A stretch of 64,000 nucleotides of DNA from Streptomyces sp. NBC_00178 (GCF_036206005.1 NZ_CP108143.1:5671501-5735500); one strand, 5' to 3'. Positions 33,088 to 41,823 are shown, counted from the first letter of the stretch. The notes: generated by a model from the letters alone, not told the origin. Program-made: numbers and translations.

Positions 33088-33939
33088 ATGCCCGGTTTTT
33101 CCAAGCACCCTCGTTCCAGGACCAGTTCGCTGAAGCGCGGCGTCATCGCCGTGACCACGGGTGGAGTCGCTCTCGCGCTGCCCGTGATCGGCGCGACCGG
33201 TGCCTTCGCCGCCCCGGCCCAGCCGGCCGCCGCTGAAAAGACGGTGACGTCGACTGCCCTGTCCGCACAGGGAATTGCCGCAAAGCACGCCACGCCCAAG
33301 AGCTATTCCGTCGTCGTCGGCGACACCCTCGCCAAGATCGCTCGCGAGCATTCGGTCCACGGCGGCTGGAAGGCCCTCTACGAGGAGAACAAGAAGGTTG
33401 TCGGATCGAACCCCGACCTCATTCACCCCGGCCTCGAGCTGACCCTCGGCGGCAAGCACGCCAAGAAGTCCGCGGACAAGCCGGCGAAGTCCCACAAGGC
33501 CGACAGGACCGAAAACAGGGCTTCCGGCCGTGCCGACCGTTCGGAGCGCGCCAACACCGAGCTCGCCGCGCAGGGCGCACCGGCTGCCGCGGCCCCCGTC
33601 GCCGAGCGGACCGCGTACACGAACAACCTCGACGGCTGGATCAAGGAGTCGCTGGCCGTCATGGCCGAGCACGGCATCCCCGGCACCTACGAGGGCATCC
33701 ACCGCAACATCATGCGCGAGTCGTCCGGTAACCCGATGGCCATCAACAACTGGGACTCGAACGCCGCTGCGGGCATCCCGTCCAAGGGTCTGCTGCAGGT
33801 CATCGACCCGACCTTCCAGGCCTACCACGTGCCCGGCACGTCGCTGGACAGCTACGACCCGGTCGCCAACATCACGGCCGCGTGCAACTACGCCGCCGAC
33901 CGTTACGGCTCGATCGACAACGTCTTCGGGGCCTACTGA
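33088..33939 (+). CDS. secreted LysM-domain lytic transglycosylase
   Basis: 283 residues: a signal peptide (about 1-42, ending near TGAFAAPA), a LysM domain at about 70-115 (KSYSVVVGDTLAKIAREHSV then IHPGLELTLGG), a Lys/Ala/Ser-rich linker (KKSADKPAKSHKADR), and a C-terminal SLT-type domain from about 175. That domain has IMRESSGNPMAINNWDSN with the catalytic Glu in RESSG, and SKGLLQVIDPTFQAYH. It cuts peptidoglycan glycan strands during growth or germination. The start has GGAGAGGA upstream. It is not a classical Rpf domain but is controlled like rpf genes through the riboswitch before it. Confidence 0.92.
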   Translation: MPGFSKHPRSRTSSLKRGVIAVTTGGVALALPVIGATGAFAAPAQPAAAEKTVTSTALSAQGIAAKHATPKSYSVVVGDTLAKIAREHSVHGGWKALYEENKKVVGSNPDLIHPGLELTLGGKHAKKSADKPAKSHKADRTENRASGRADRSERANTELAAQGAPAAAAPVAERTAYTNNLDGWIKESLAVMAEHGIPGTYEGIHRNIMRESSGNPMAINNWDSNAAAGIPSKGLLQVIDPTFQAYHVPGTSLDSYDPVANITAACNYAADRYGSIDNVFGAY

Positions 33940-33994
33940 GCCTCAGGTGACGCGTAACCCTCCCGCACCCGGCGTGTGAGGCAGGGCGGGAACG

Positions 33995-34032
33995 AAGGGT
34001 GGTACGGGTCCGGCGGGACCCGTACCACCCTT
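33995..34032 (+). terminator. terminator hairpin 1 after the transglycosylase gene
   Basis: A perfect 17-bp stem (AAGGGTGGTACGGGTCC, 33995-34011 with 34016-34032) has loop GGCG and ends in TT. Confidence 0.85.
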
Positions 34033-34059
34033 CTCCCGCATACGGCGCCGGGCCGGGCG

Positions 34060-34102
34060 CGCAGGTGCCGGACCACCCCACGCGGGTGGTCCGGCACCTG
34101 CG
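34060..34102 (+). terminator. terminator hairpin 2 after the transglycosylase gene
   Basis: A perfect 19-bp stem (CGCAGGTGCCGGACCACCC, 34060-34078 with 34084-34102) has a 5-base loop. Its GTGG/CCAC core resembles hairpin 1. Two strong hairpins in 110 bp give tight insulation of the next gene. Confidence 0.8.
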
Positions 34103-34163
34103 TCATGTCTTCCGGGCCCCGGTCGACTGGTTTCGTACAGGTTCGTCGTCCATACTGCCCGCC

Positions 34164-34769
34164 GTGGAGCAGCGCATAGATTCCAACACCAAGCCCGAGT
34201 TCGCCGCGGGGACAGACCCGGCGTACATCCCAGGCCTGACGGCCCCTGCCCCCGCGCGGACGGAGGCGGATGCGGAGGCTGCCGACGCGGTACCGGAGGA
34301 TGCCCGCAAGGCCGACGGGACGGATGTCCCGGACACGGCCGACGTCCAGGACGCGGTGCCCGGGCAGCCGGCCGACGACCGGGCCGACGCCCCCGGGGCT
34401 CCCGGTGACGCGGTGCGGGACGGCGGGGCGGTCATCGCCGACGACGAGGGGACTGCCGCGGGCGCGGACGAGCCGCGTGCCGCCGGCGAAGGACCCGTCT
34501 TCGAGGTCAGTGACCGGCGCGGATCCATCCGGGTGGACGCCGAGGGAGTCCGCTTCCAGCTGGACGACCAGGAGGCGGAGTTCGACTGGCCGGAGATCGG
34601 CGCGGTCGAGGTCAAGACGGGCCGCTTCGGGCGCCGGTTCACCGTGACGGTCCACCTGTCGAGCCGCCGCTGGTTCAACGCCGAGGTCGAGGCCGACTCC
34701 CGGAGCCGCCTCAAGGAGTGGACGGCCGAACTGGACGCCGCGCTGGACGCCCACTTCGAAGAGGGCTGA
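34164..34769 (+). CDS. hypothetical protein with acidic disordered N-terminus and PH-like C-terminal domain
   Basis: 201 residues, family not recognised. Residues 1-110 are low-complexity Ala/Asp/Pro/Glu and probably disordered. Residues 112-190 look like one small beta-rich domain of PH-like type: GSIRVDAEGVRFQLDDQ, FDWPEIGAVEVKTGRFGRR and a C-terminal helix RLKEWTAELDAALDAHF. It starts with GTG and has no ribosome site. CATACT (34151-34156) sits 7 bp before it, so the message may be leaderless. Confidence 0.72.
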   Translation: MEQRIDSNTKPEFAAGTDPAYIPGLTAPAPARTEADAEAADAVPEDARKADGTDVPDTADVQDAVPGQPADDRADAPGAPGDAVRDGGAVIADDEGTAAGADEPRAAGEGPVFEVSDRRGSIRVDAEGVRFQLDDQEAEFDWPEIGAVEVKTGRFGRRFTVTVHLSSRRWFNAEVEADSRSRLKEWTAELDAALDAHFEEG

Positions 34770-34790
34770 CCGGCAGGCCGTCCAGGCCGC

Positions 34791-34819
34791 GCACCGGGGC
34801 TCCGTGCGAGCCCCGGTGC
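34791..34819. terminator. bidirectional hairpin between converging genes
   Basis: A perfect 12-bp stem GCACCGGGGCTC (34791-34802 with 34808-34819) between the PH-like protein gene and the SIS-domain gene, which converge. Confidence 0.75.
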
Positions 34820-34841
34820 ACGGCCGTGCCGTGACGCGGGG

Positions 34842-35735
34842 TCAGGCCGCGTCCGTCCCGTCGAGCACCACCGACCGGGTCAGATGGCGCGGCAGATCCG
34901 GGTCGAGACCACGAGCGGTCGCGCGGGCGATCGCGAGGCGCTGCACCCGGACCAGGTCGGCCAGCGGGTCCAGATCGCTCTCCACCCAGCGCGCACCCGT
35001 CGCGCGTACCTGCTCGGCCAGGCCCTCCGGCGCGGGGCCGAACATCCACGTGGCGGTCCCGGCCGTGGCGATGCTGATGGGCCCGTGGCGGTATTCCATC
35101 GCCGGATACGACTCGGTCCAGGACAGCGACGCCTCCTTCATCTTGAGCGCCGCCTCGTTGGCCAGTCCGACCGTCCAGCCGCGCCCCAGGAAGCTGAACT
35201 GGGTCGCCTCCAGGAGGCCTTCGGGCAGGGGTCCGGCCAGCGCGGTCTCCGCATCCCGTACGGCCTGCTCGGTGTGCAGGCCGAGGTGTGCGCGGAACAG
35301 TGTCAGTGCGGTGGTGGCGAAGCGGGTCTGGACCACCGAGCGTTCGTCGGCGTAGTCGAGGACGACCACCTCGTCGGCGGCGCCCATCACCGGCGTCAGC
35401 GGGTCCGCGGTCACCGCGACGGTCCGGGTGGAGCCCCGCAGCCGGGTCAGCAGGTCCAGCACCTCCGTCGTGGTGCCCGAACGCGTCAGAGCCACCACCC
35501 GGTCGTACGTGCGGCCGAAGGGGAACTCCGAGGCGGCGTACGCGTCCGACTCGCCCTGACCCGATTCCTCGCGCAACGCGGCGCAGGCCTGCGCCATGTA
35601 GTAGGACGTGCCGCAGCCGACGACGGCGATGCGCTCACCCCTCGCGGGCAGGGCCGCCCGCCGGTCCGCGGCGGTCTCCTCGGCACGGCGCCAGCACTCC
35701 GGCTGGCCGGCTGTCTCGGTCTCGACATGGGACAT
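34842..35735 (-). CDS. SIS-domain phosphosugar isomerase/deaminase-like protein
   Basis: A 297-residue double-SIS protein resembling the isomerase half of GlmS and AgaS. The first SIS site has VVGCGTSYYMAQACAALRE and ALTRSGTTTEVLDLL (phosphate-binding SGxT). The second has FLGRGWTVGLANEAALKMKE and YRHGPISIA. It probably isomerises or deaminates an amino-sugar phosphate. No glutaminase domain is present. The ATG is preceded by GGAAGCGGAG. The gene is alone on the minus strand with a good promoter at 35815-35844. Confidence 0.87.
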   Translation of the reverse strand: MSHVETETAGQPECWRRAEETAADRRAALPARGERIAVVGCGTSYYMAQACAALREESGQGESDAYAASEFPFGRTYDRVVALTRSGTTTEVLDLLTRLRGSTRTVAVTADPLTPVMGAADEVVVLDYADERSVVQTRFATTALTLFRAHLGLHTEQAVRDAETALAGPLPEGLLEATQFSFLGRGWTVGLANEAALKMKEASLSWTESYPAMEYRHGPISIATAGTATWMFGPAPEGLAEQVRATGARWVESDLDPLADLVRVQRLAIARATARGLDPDLPRHLTRSVVLDGTDAA

Positions 35736-35814
35736 GTCCGCACTCCGCTTCCGCTGCTGCTCGCGTCCGGTCGGATGACATGGAGGAAATCGTCGCCCGT
35801 TTGATCGATTCTGC

Positions 35815-35844
35815 ATGTTACATGGGTCAAATGAGCAAGAACAA
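35815..35844 (-). promoter_or_regulatory. promoter of the SIS-domain gene
   Basis: On the minus strand, TTGTTC (35844-35839), an 18-bp spacer and TAACAT (35820-35815). It lies in a 405-bp intergenic region (35736-36140) that is otherwise without genes; its right end holds the leaderless promoter of the MBL gene. Confidence 0.55.
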
Positions 35845-36140
35845 GCATTCGCTTCGCTCGCGCGTCCTGGCCGAGTGGTCTGTTTTCGGCCATGCTCGGT
35901 GGGTAGTCGGCCGAATGAGGTTCCGTCGCCACCTTCTGGGTATTCACCGTGCCGCGGGTGCGCATCGGGTGGCATACCGGATATCGGGCGGAAGATGGCC
36001 CGTCGGTGCGATGTGTGGTGACCCCGGACCGTCACCGGAGAGTGGCTGTCGGCCGATGACAGGGGCGATTTCGCGTCACGGGCCCCACCGGACCGCCGAG
36101 TTCGAACGCGCGGCCGGATCGGGGTCGGCATAATCACCCC

Positions 36141-37133
36141 ATGTCGATCACGGGCGGAAACGTCGTTGGCCTCGGCAGCGGCCTGTACGCCTGGCTGCCG
36201 CCGAAGCGGGGGTGGGGGCTGGCCAACTGCGGCCTCCTGGTATCGGACCGCGACGCCCTGTGGATCGACACCCCCTACGACACGGTGCTCGCGGGGCAGT
36301 TCCTGGCGGAGAGCCGGAAACTGCTGCCGGGCGGGGTGGACATCGCCCGGGTGATCGTCACCCACGCCAACGGTGACCACTTCTGGGGCGCCGGCGTGCT
36401 GCCCGGCGCCGAGATCATCGCCACCCGGGAAGCCCGGGAGCACATCCACTACGACCCCACCCCGCAGCAGCAGCACGCCCTGGTGGCCGGGAGCGACCCG
36501 GCGACGCCGCTCGGCGCCTACCTCGCGCGCCACTTCGGGGCCTTCGACTGGTCGGCGACCGAACAGGTCATGCCGACGACCTACTTCACCGGCGAACTCG
36601 AACTGACCCTGGGGGACTACCCGGTCCAGGTGACGTCCCTGCCGCCCGCGCACACCGGTGGCGACCTCATCGTCCATCTCCCGGTTCAGCGCACGGTGTT
36701 CAGCGGTGACGTGATCTTCTCCTCCACCCCAGGGCAGCCCGGTGACCATCCGGTGCACTGGGCCGGCCCGCTCGACAACGTGATCGACGCCTGCGAACGG
36801 GTCCTGGCCACCGGCGCCGAGGTGATCGTGCCCGGCCACGGACCCGTGCTCGACCCGGCAGGGGTGCGGGAGCACATCGGCTATCTCGCGTACGTCCGGG
36901 AGCGTGCCCACGCCCTGCACGCGGGGGGCGTTCCCGCACCCGAGGCGGCCCGCCGCGTGATCGCCGAGGGCCGCTACCCGGCACTCGGGCTTCCGGAGCG
37001 CCTGGTGGTGACGATCGGGAGCGAGTACCGGCACCTGGACGGGTCCGTCATGCCGGGAGTCCTCCAGGTGATGGCCGAAGTGGCCGAGGTCGCCAGGGAG
37101 ACCGAGGCCGCGTACACCGGCGGGCCGGCGTGA
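36141..37133 (+). CDS. MBL-fold metallo-hydrolase (HxNxDH variant)
   Basis: A 330-residue metallo-beta-lactamase-fold protein. Metal motif VTHANGDHFWGAGVL has Asn where most members have the second His of HxHxDH; PPAHTGGDLIVHLP, FSGDVIFS and VIVPGHGPV supply the later His and Asp ligands. This variant is common in a subgroup of environmental hydrolases, and the substrate is unknown. CATAAT at 36129-36134 lies 6 bp before the ATG and no ribosome site exists, so the message is probably leaderless. Confidence 0.87.
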   Translation: MSITGGNVVGLGSGLYAWLPPKRGWGLANCGLLVSDRDALWIDTPYDTVLAGQFLAESRKLLPGGVDIARVIVTHANGDHFWGAGVLPGAEIIATREAREHIHYDPTPQQQHALVAGSDPATPLGAYLARHFGAFDWSATEQVMPTTYFTGELELTLGDYPVQVTSLPPAHTGGDLIVHLPVQRTVFSGDVIFSSTPGQPGDHPVHWAGPLDNVIDACERVLATGAEVIVPGHGPVLDPAGVREHIGYLAYVRERAHALHAGGVPAPEAARRVIAEGRYPALGLPERLVVTIGSEYRHLDGSVMPGVLQVMAEVAEVARETEAAYTGGPA

Positions 37134-37205
37134 GCGCCTGCCGGATCGGCCCCCGCGACCGTGCGGGCCGTGAGCCGTCCCCGACAACAGGAACGCGGTG
37201 ACGCC

Positions 37206-38666
37206 GTGGTGGCATGGATCGTGGCCCTCATCGCCGTCCTGGCGGCGATATGGTCCGCCGTACAGACGCAGCAGGCCAGACGGGACGCCTACGGCGCCTC
37301 GGCACGAGCCGAACTGACCGAACGTCAGGCCAAGGCGGCCGAGGCCAGGACCCTCGCGCTCACCGAGGAGATACGCCAGCTGGCCCGGAAGCGGATCCCC
37401 GCGGCGGCCACCGCCCTGTCCCACCGGACCGCGGTCGTCCCCGGCCTGCGCGAGGCCGCCGGCATCGAAGGCGATGCCGCGCGCCTGCTGACCGAGGCGG
37501 TGGCGGCGGCGCGCACGGCGATCCTGGAGGAACGCCGCCGCGTCGACGCGGCGGCACGCTCCGCCATGCGGGGCACCTCCGCCAAGATCCAGTCGCTGCT
37601 CAACCAGTCGCAGCACCTGCTGCAGGAGCTTCAGCACGAGTACGACGACCCGCGCATCCTGCAACTCGACTTCCGCAACGAACTGGCACTGCGCCGCACC
37701 CAGGCCACGGCCGTGCTGTGCGACGCGTGGCCCGGGCTCGCCCGCCAGAACTCCCCGCTCGTCGAGGTCGTGCTCGGTGCCCAGTCCAGGGTGGCCGGAT
37801 ACGAACGCGTCAAGGTCGCCAACCACCTCCGCCAGGAGCGGCTCGCCCTGGTCGCCCGGGCGGCCGAGCCCCTCGCCATCGCGCTCGCCGAGCTGCTGGC
37901 CAACGCCACGGCGTACTCGCACCCGGACACCGAAGTGCCGGTCACGGTCCAGCAGACCGCCGGCCGCGGCGCCCTCATCCTGGTCGACGACGCGGGCATC
38001 GGCATGGACGACGACGCGCTGAAGAGGGCCCGCGCACTGCTCACCGGACCCGCCGAGGTCCTGCTCACCGAACTCGGCGACCCGCCGCGGACCGGCTTCG
38101 CCGTGGTGGGGCGACTCATCGCGCGCTACGGCTTCAGCTGCCACATCGAGCCGTCACCGTACGGAGGGATGCGCGCCATGCTCCGGATCCCGGCGCACCT
38201 GCTCACGGTGATGGACGACGACCGCACCCTGTCCGTGCTCGCGCCGAAGCCCGTTGACGCGCGTGCGGCAGAGGCGGACACCGCTCCCGCCGCCGCAGAG
38301 GCAGGCCCCGCTCCCGCCGCCGTGGAGGCAGGCCCCGCTCCCGCTGCCGCCGCCGCGGACGAACCGGCAGGGGCCGGGGCGGCCGGCGACCCCGGCGCGC
38401 GAACCACCCCCGACACGCCGGACGGCGGCGGCCCTGCCACCGGGCTGCCCACCCGTCGCCGCCGCTCCCGCAGGACGGACGCGCCCGGCACGCCCGCCGC
38501 CTCCGCACGGGCGGTGGACGACGAGCCGGTGCTCCGGACCCCGGAACAGGCCGGAGCCGCCTGGACCGCCCTCCAGGAGGGCACCCTCAGCGGCAGGCAG
38601 GCTCCCGCGCCGGCGCCCGCACCCTCAGCATCCTCATCGGACGACCAAGGAGACGACGAGACGTGA
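37206..38666 (+). CDS. cvnA: conservon sensor-like ATP-binding protein CvnA
   Basis: 486 residues. One N-terminal membrane segment (AWIVALIAVLAAIWSAV), a long helical region (about 20-170), a HATPase domain with N-box LAELLANATAYSHPDTEVPV near 233, DDAGIGMDDD and GFAVVGRLIARYGFSC. A low-complexity Ala/Pro tail of about 130 residues follows. CvnA proteins normally carry a DHL-type His region before the N-box; here the place reads LDFRNELALRRTQAT without that His, so it may bind ATP without autophosphorylation. It is short, having no extracellular sensor. The GTG at 37206 has AGGAACG upstream. It overlaps cvnB by GTGA. Confidence 0.88.
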   Translation: MVAWIVALIAVLAAIWSAVQTQQARRDAYGASARAELTERQAKAAEARTLALTEEIRQLARKRIPAAATALSHRTAVVPGLREAAGIEGDAARLLTEAVAAARTAILEERRRVDAAARSAMRGTSAKIQSLLNQSQHLLQELQHEYDDPRILQLDFRNELALRRTQATAVLCDAWPGLARQNSPLVEVVLGAQSRVAGYERVKVANHLRQERLALVARAAEPLAIALAELLANATAYSHPDTEVPVTVQQTAGRGALILVDDAGIGMDDDALKRARALLTGPAEVLLTELGDPPRTGFAVVGRLIARYGFSCHIEPSPYGGMRAMLRIPAHLLTVMDDDRTLSVLAPKPVDARAAEADTAPAAAEAGPAPAAVEAGPAPAAAAADEPAGAGAAGDPGARTTPDTPDGGGPATGLPTRRRRSRRTDAPGTPAASARAVDDEPVLRTPEQAGAAWTALQEGTLSGRQAPAPAPAPSASSSDDQGDDET

Positions 38667-39085
38667 GCACCACTCCCACCACCGGTGATCTCGCCTGGGT
38701 GCTGACCCCGTTGCTGGAACTGCCCGGAGTACAGCACGCCGTGGTCGCGACCGGCGACGGGCTCGTCGAGGGCGCGTCGCCCGGCCTGGACCGTGCGTCC
38801 GCCGAGCGCGTCGCCGCCATGACGGCCACCCTGCACGCGGCCGCCCGCGCCTTCACCACCGCGTTCACGGAGGCGCAGTCGCCGCGCCTGGCGCAGACGG
38901 TCGTGGAGTCCGACCTGGGCTTCGCCGTCGTCGTACCCGCGGGCAGGAACACGACGCTGGCGCTGTTCGCCGCGCCCGACGCGCACCTGGGCAACATCGC
39001 CTACCAGATGCAGGTGCAGGTCACCGCGCTGACCAGGGCCATGCACGCCCCCACCCGCCAACCGGACGCTGCCGACCGGCCATGA
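38663..39085 (+). CDS. cvnB: conservon roadblock/LC7 protein CvnB
   Basis: A 140-residue roadblock/LC7-type protein: LAWVLTPLLELPGVQHAVVATGDG at the N-terminus and FAVVVPAGRNTTLALFA later. In conservons it binds the CvnD GTPase, like a MglB-type regulator, at the membrane. It overlaps cvnA and cvnC by 4 bp each, showing a single coupled message. Confidence 0.92.
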   Translation: MSTTPTTGDLAWVLTPLLELPGVQHAVVATGDGLVEGASPGLDRASAERVAAMTATLHAAARAFTTAFTEAQSPRLAQTVVESDLGFAVVVPAGRNTTLALFAAPDAHLGNIAYQMQVQVTALTRAMHAPTRQPDAADRP

Positions 39086-39435
39086 CCCCTGGCCCAGGGC
39101 GTCGCCTGATCCCCGCCTATCTGGTCACCGGTGGCCGTCCCGTGCCCACCGGCCCCGCACTCGACCGCCTTGCCGTGCTCGTCCGCACGGACGCGCACGT
39201 GCCGCCGGACGTCGGCTCGGAACAGCGGAGGCTGTGCGAGCTCCTGGAACCCGGGGCCCTGACCGTCGTCGAGTGCGCCGCACATCTGGACCTGCCGGTC
39301 AGCGCCACGGTCTTCCTGGCCACGGACCTCGTGGCCGCGGGACATCTGCACGCTCGACCACCGATACCCCGTGCCGGTGAGATCGACCGGTCGCTCGTCG
39401 AGAGGCTGCTCGTTGGACTCCGTTCACTCCACTGA
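39082..39435 (+). CDS. cvnC: conservon DUF742 protein CvnC
   Basis: 117 residues of the DUF742 family: RRLIPAYLVTGGRP at the N-terminus and a winged-helix-like part EQRRLCELLEPGALTVVECA with LPVSATVFLATDLVAAGHL. It is a fixed partner between CvnB and CvnD; its role in the signalling complex is not established. The ATG overlaps the cvnB stop. Confidence 0.92.
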   Translation: MTPGPGRRLIPAYLVTGGRPVPTGPALDRLAVLVRTDAHVPPDVGSEQRRLCELLEPGALTVVECAAHLDLPVSATVFLATDLVAAGHLHARPPIPRAGEIDRSLVERLLVGLRSLH

Positions 39436-40027
39436 CCGGGGCGGCGTCGGCTACCTGCCGAGTGCTGCCGAGACCCTGATGAAGCTCGTCGTCACGGGTC
39501 CCTTCGGCGTGGGCAAGACGACCCTGATCCGCACCCTGTCGGAGATCCCGACCCTGCACACCGAGGAGGCCATGACACGGTCCAGCGAAGGGCTCGACGA
39601 CACCGCGGGGCTGCCGGACAAGACCACGACCACGGTCGCCGTCGACTTCGGCCGGCTGACCGTGCAGGACGACCTGGTGCTCTACATGTTCGGCACGCCC
39701 GGCCAGGAGCGTTTCCTGCCGCTCTGGGAGGACATCGCGCGCGGCGCTCTCGGCGCGCTGGTCATCGTCGACACCCGCCGGCTCGAGGACTCCTTCGCGG
39801 TCATGGACATGGTGGAGGAGCAGGGTCTGCCGTACGCCGTCGCCGTCAACCACTTCCCCGACGCCCCCTCCCACCCGGACGAGGTCCTGCGCAAGCACCT
39901 CGACCTCGGCCCCCGCACCCCGCTGATCCAGTGCGACGCCCGCGAGCGCCGGGGCAGCATCGACGCCCTGATCGCCCTCGCCGAACACGCGCTCACCCGG
40001 CTGCCCGCGCCCCAGGAACCCTCATGA
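39413..40027 (+). CDS. cvnD: conservon small GTPase CvnD
   Basis: A 204-residue GTP-binding protein with P-loop VVTGPFGVGKTTLIRTLSE, switch-type TTTTVAVDFGRLTV, G3-like FGTPGQERFLPLWEDI and VNHFPDAP for base recognition. I start at TTG 39413 (LDSVHSTDRGG), which matches the usual CvnD N-terminus and has GAGAGG upstream. It overlaps cvnC by 23 bp. CvnD acts as the switch of the conservon, paired with CvnB. Confidence 0.9.
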   Translation: MDSVHSTDRGGVGYLPSAAETLMKLVVTGPFGVGKTTLIRTLSEIPTLHTEEAMTRSSEGLDDTAGLPDKTTTTVAVDFGRLTVQDDLVLYMFGTPGQERFLPLWEDIARGALGALVIVDTRRLEDSFAVMDMVEEQGLPYAVAVNHFPDAPSHPDEVLRKHLDLGPRTPLIQCDARERRGSIDALIALAEHALTRLPAPQEPS

Positions 40028-41331
40028 CACCGCCCGTACCCGCCACTTCACCCGCCCCCGCCGCGTACGGGCACGAGCCGCTCGCCCTGTACGGCCCCGG
40101 CTTCGCCGCCGACCCGCACGGCCACTACCGCCGGCTGCGCGACCAGGGTCCGCTCGCCCGGGTCCGTATCGCCCCCGACGTCGACGCGTTGCTGGTCGTG
40201 GACTACCAGGCCGCCGTCGACCTGCTGCGCGACACCGAAACCTTCACCAAGGACCCGCGTGCCTGGCAGGCGGGGATACCGGCCGACTCCCCAGTCCTGC
40301 CCGTGCTCGGCCACCGTCCCACCGCGCTCTTCACCGACGGCGAGGTGCACGCGCGCTACCGGGACGCCATCAACGACACCCTCGCGCTGATCGAACCCCA
40401 CCTGCTGCGCTCCGAGGTCACCGCGGTGGCCCGGCGGCTCATCGCGGGATTCGCGGCCACCGGCAGCTGCGACCTCATCGCCGAGTACGCGCGCCGCCTG
40501 CCCCTCCACGTCTTCACCGCCGCCTTCGGCGTGGACTCGGGAGCGACCGGGCGCGTGGTCCGGGGCATCGCCGGGATGATGGACTCGACCGGGAACGCGG
40601 CCGCCGCCTACGACGACCTCGTCGGAGTGGTCGCCGCGCTCGTCGCCGAACGGCGGTCCAGGCCGCGCCGAGACCTCACCACCTACCTGCTCCAGCACCC
40701 CGCCGGCCTCGACGACGACGAAGCCGTGCGCCAGATCACCCTCATCATGAGCACGGGCCACGACCCGACGACGAACCTGATCGGCAACGCCCTCCTGCGC
40801 ATGCTCGGCGACCCCGGCTACGGTGGAGTGCTGCACGGCGGCGCCACGACCGCGCGGGAGGCGATCGACGACGTGCTCTGGCGCGATCCGCCGCTGGCCA
40901 ACATGGGGGCGCACTACCCGCGTCACGACACCGAGTTCCACGGGGTCGCCCTGCGCGCCGGGCAGTTGGTCCTGGTCTCCTTCGCCGCCGCCAACACCCA
41001 GTCGCCGCCGTCCGCTTCGGACCGGGCGGTGCGTTCGGGTGACGGTGCTCACCTGGCCTGGTCGACCGGGCCCCACCGGTGCCCGGCCAGACAGCCGGCC
41101 CTGCTGATGGCCATGACCGCGATCGAGGAGCTCACCAGCCAGCTCTGCGACCTCGAACTCGCCGTGGAACCGGGCGAACTGGTCTGGCGTCCGGGCCCCT
41201 TCCACCGCGCGCCGGCCCACCTCCCGGTCCGCTTCACCCCGCTCGACACGCTCCCCGAAGCGGGGCATCCAGGTACACATGAAGCTGTCGATCACGTTCC
41301 GGACCGTGTCGGTGGTACGCCGAACGGGTGA
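40024..41331 (+). CDS. cvnE: conservon cytochrome P450 CvnE
   Basis: 435 residues with P450 architecture. The I-helix reads LIMSTGHDPTTNLIGNAL, the K-helix region EAIDDVLWRDPPLANMG and the haem loop STGPHRCPARQPALLM, with the Cys ligand but without the usual Phe and Gly around it. Several conservons end in such a P450; the substrate is unknown. The ATG overlaps the cvnD stop. The C-terminal extension after PVRFTPLDTLPEAG is about 25 residues of no clear fold. Confidence 0.88.
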   Translation: MTPPVPATSPAPAAYGHEPLALYGPGFAADPHGHYRRLRDQGPLARVRIAPDVDALLVVDYQAAVDLLRDTETFTKDPRAWQAGIPADSPVLPVLGHRPTALFTDGEVHARYRDAINDTLALIEPHLLRSEVTAVARRLIAGFAATGSCDLIAEYARRLPLHVFTAAFGVDSGATGRVVRGIAGMMDSTGNAAAAYDDLVGVVAALVAERRSRPRRDLTTYLLQHPAGLDDDEAVRQITLIMSTGHDPTTNLIGNALLRMLGDPGYGGVLHGGATTAREAIDDVLWRDPPLANMGAHYPRHDTEFHGVALRAGQLVLVSFAAANTQSPPSASDRAVRSGDGAHLAWSTGPHRCPARQPALLMAMTAIEELTSQLCDLELAVEPGELVWRPGPFHRAPAHLPVRFTPLDTLPEAGHPGTHEAVDHVPDRVGGTPNG

Positions 41332-41406
41332 GGGACGAGAGAATTGCCCGATGAACAGCGAGCGCAGCCGGCGCACAGCCAACCGGCTTACGGACGGGGT
41401 GGTTCT

Positions 41407-41823
41407 GTGAGCAGGTACGACAGGTACGACAGGTACGACAGGTACGACGCCACCGACGAACAGTGGGACGGGCTCGCCCAGGTCGTACCCCTGAGGGGGC
41501 GCAACGAGTGGCCGTCCCGGGTCGATCACCGCACGGTCCCCGAACAGCGCGACGCCGCCGATCAGCGGCGCCTCGTCGTCCTGCGGGTGCAGGTGTTCGC
41601 GGACGCGCGTGAGGTGGCCGAGTACCTGGTGGCGCAGATTCCGGTCCTGCTGGACCTCACCGGTGCCGAGAGCGACGTGGCCAAGCGCATCCTGGACTTC
41701 AGCAGCGGGGTGGTGTTCGGGCTGGGCAGCGGCATGCACCGGGTCGACCGCAACGTCTTCCTGCTCGCGCCGGTCGGCATGGAGGTCGAAGGGGTCACCG
41801 CGGCGGGCGTACCCCAATCGTAG
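41407..41823 (+). CDS. sepF: SepF-family cell-division protein paralogue
   Basis: 138 residues. The C-terminal 85 are a SepF domain: RLVVLRVQVFADAREVAEYL, then VAKRILDFSSGVVFGLGSGM and the terminal NVFLLAPVGMEVEG. SepF links FtsZ to the membrane; Streptomyces has several paralogues, and which one this is cannot be told. The N-terminus holds four tandem Arg-Tyr-Asp units instead of the amphipathic helix seen in membrane-binding SepF. The GTG start is preceded by GGACGGGGTGG. Confidence 0.87.
   Translation: MSRYDRYDRYDRYDATDEQWDGLAQVVPLRGRNEWPSRVDHRTVPEQRDAADQRRLVVLRVQVFADAREVAEYLVAQIPVLLDLTGAESDVAKRILDFSSGVVFGLGSGMHRVDRNVFLLAPVGMEVEGVTAAGVPQS
41413..41448 (+). repeat. 4 x 9-bp tandem repeat AGGTACGAC
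   Basis: Four perfect copies of AGGTACGAC encode (Arg-Tyr-Asp)4 at the start of the sepF paralogue. Unit length is a multiple of three, so copy changes would stay in frame. Confidence 0.95.

Noticed and set aside
33088..33939. A resuscitation-promoting factor (Rpf)
   Set aside because: The riboswitch is rpf-like, but the C-terminal domain reads as an SLT transglycosylase and lacks the Rpf sequence pattern.
34842..38144. A minus-strand open frame of 1100 codons
   Set aside because: Only its last 297 codons (34842-35735) code, for the SIS protein. The rest is antisense to the MBL and cvnA genes and an intergenic region.
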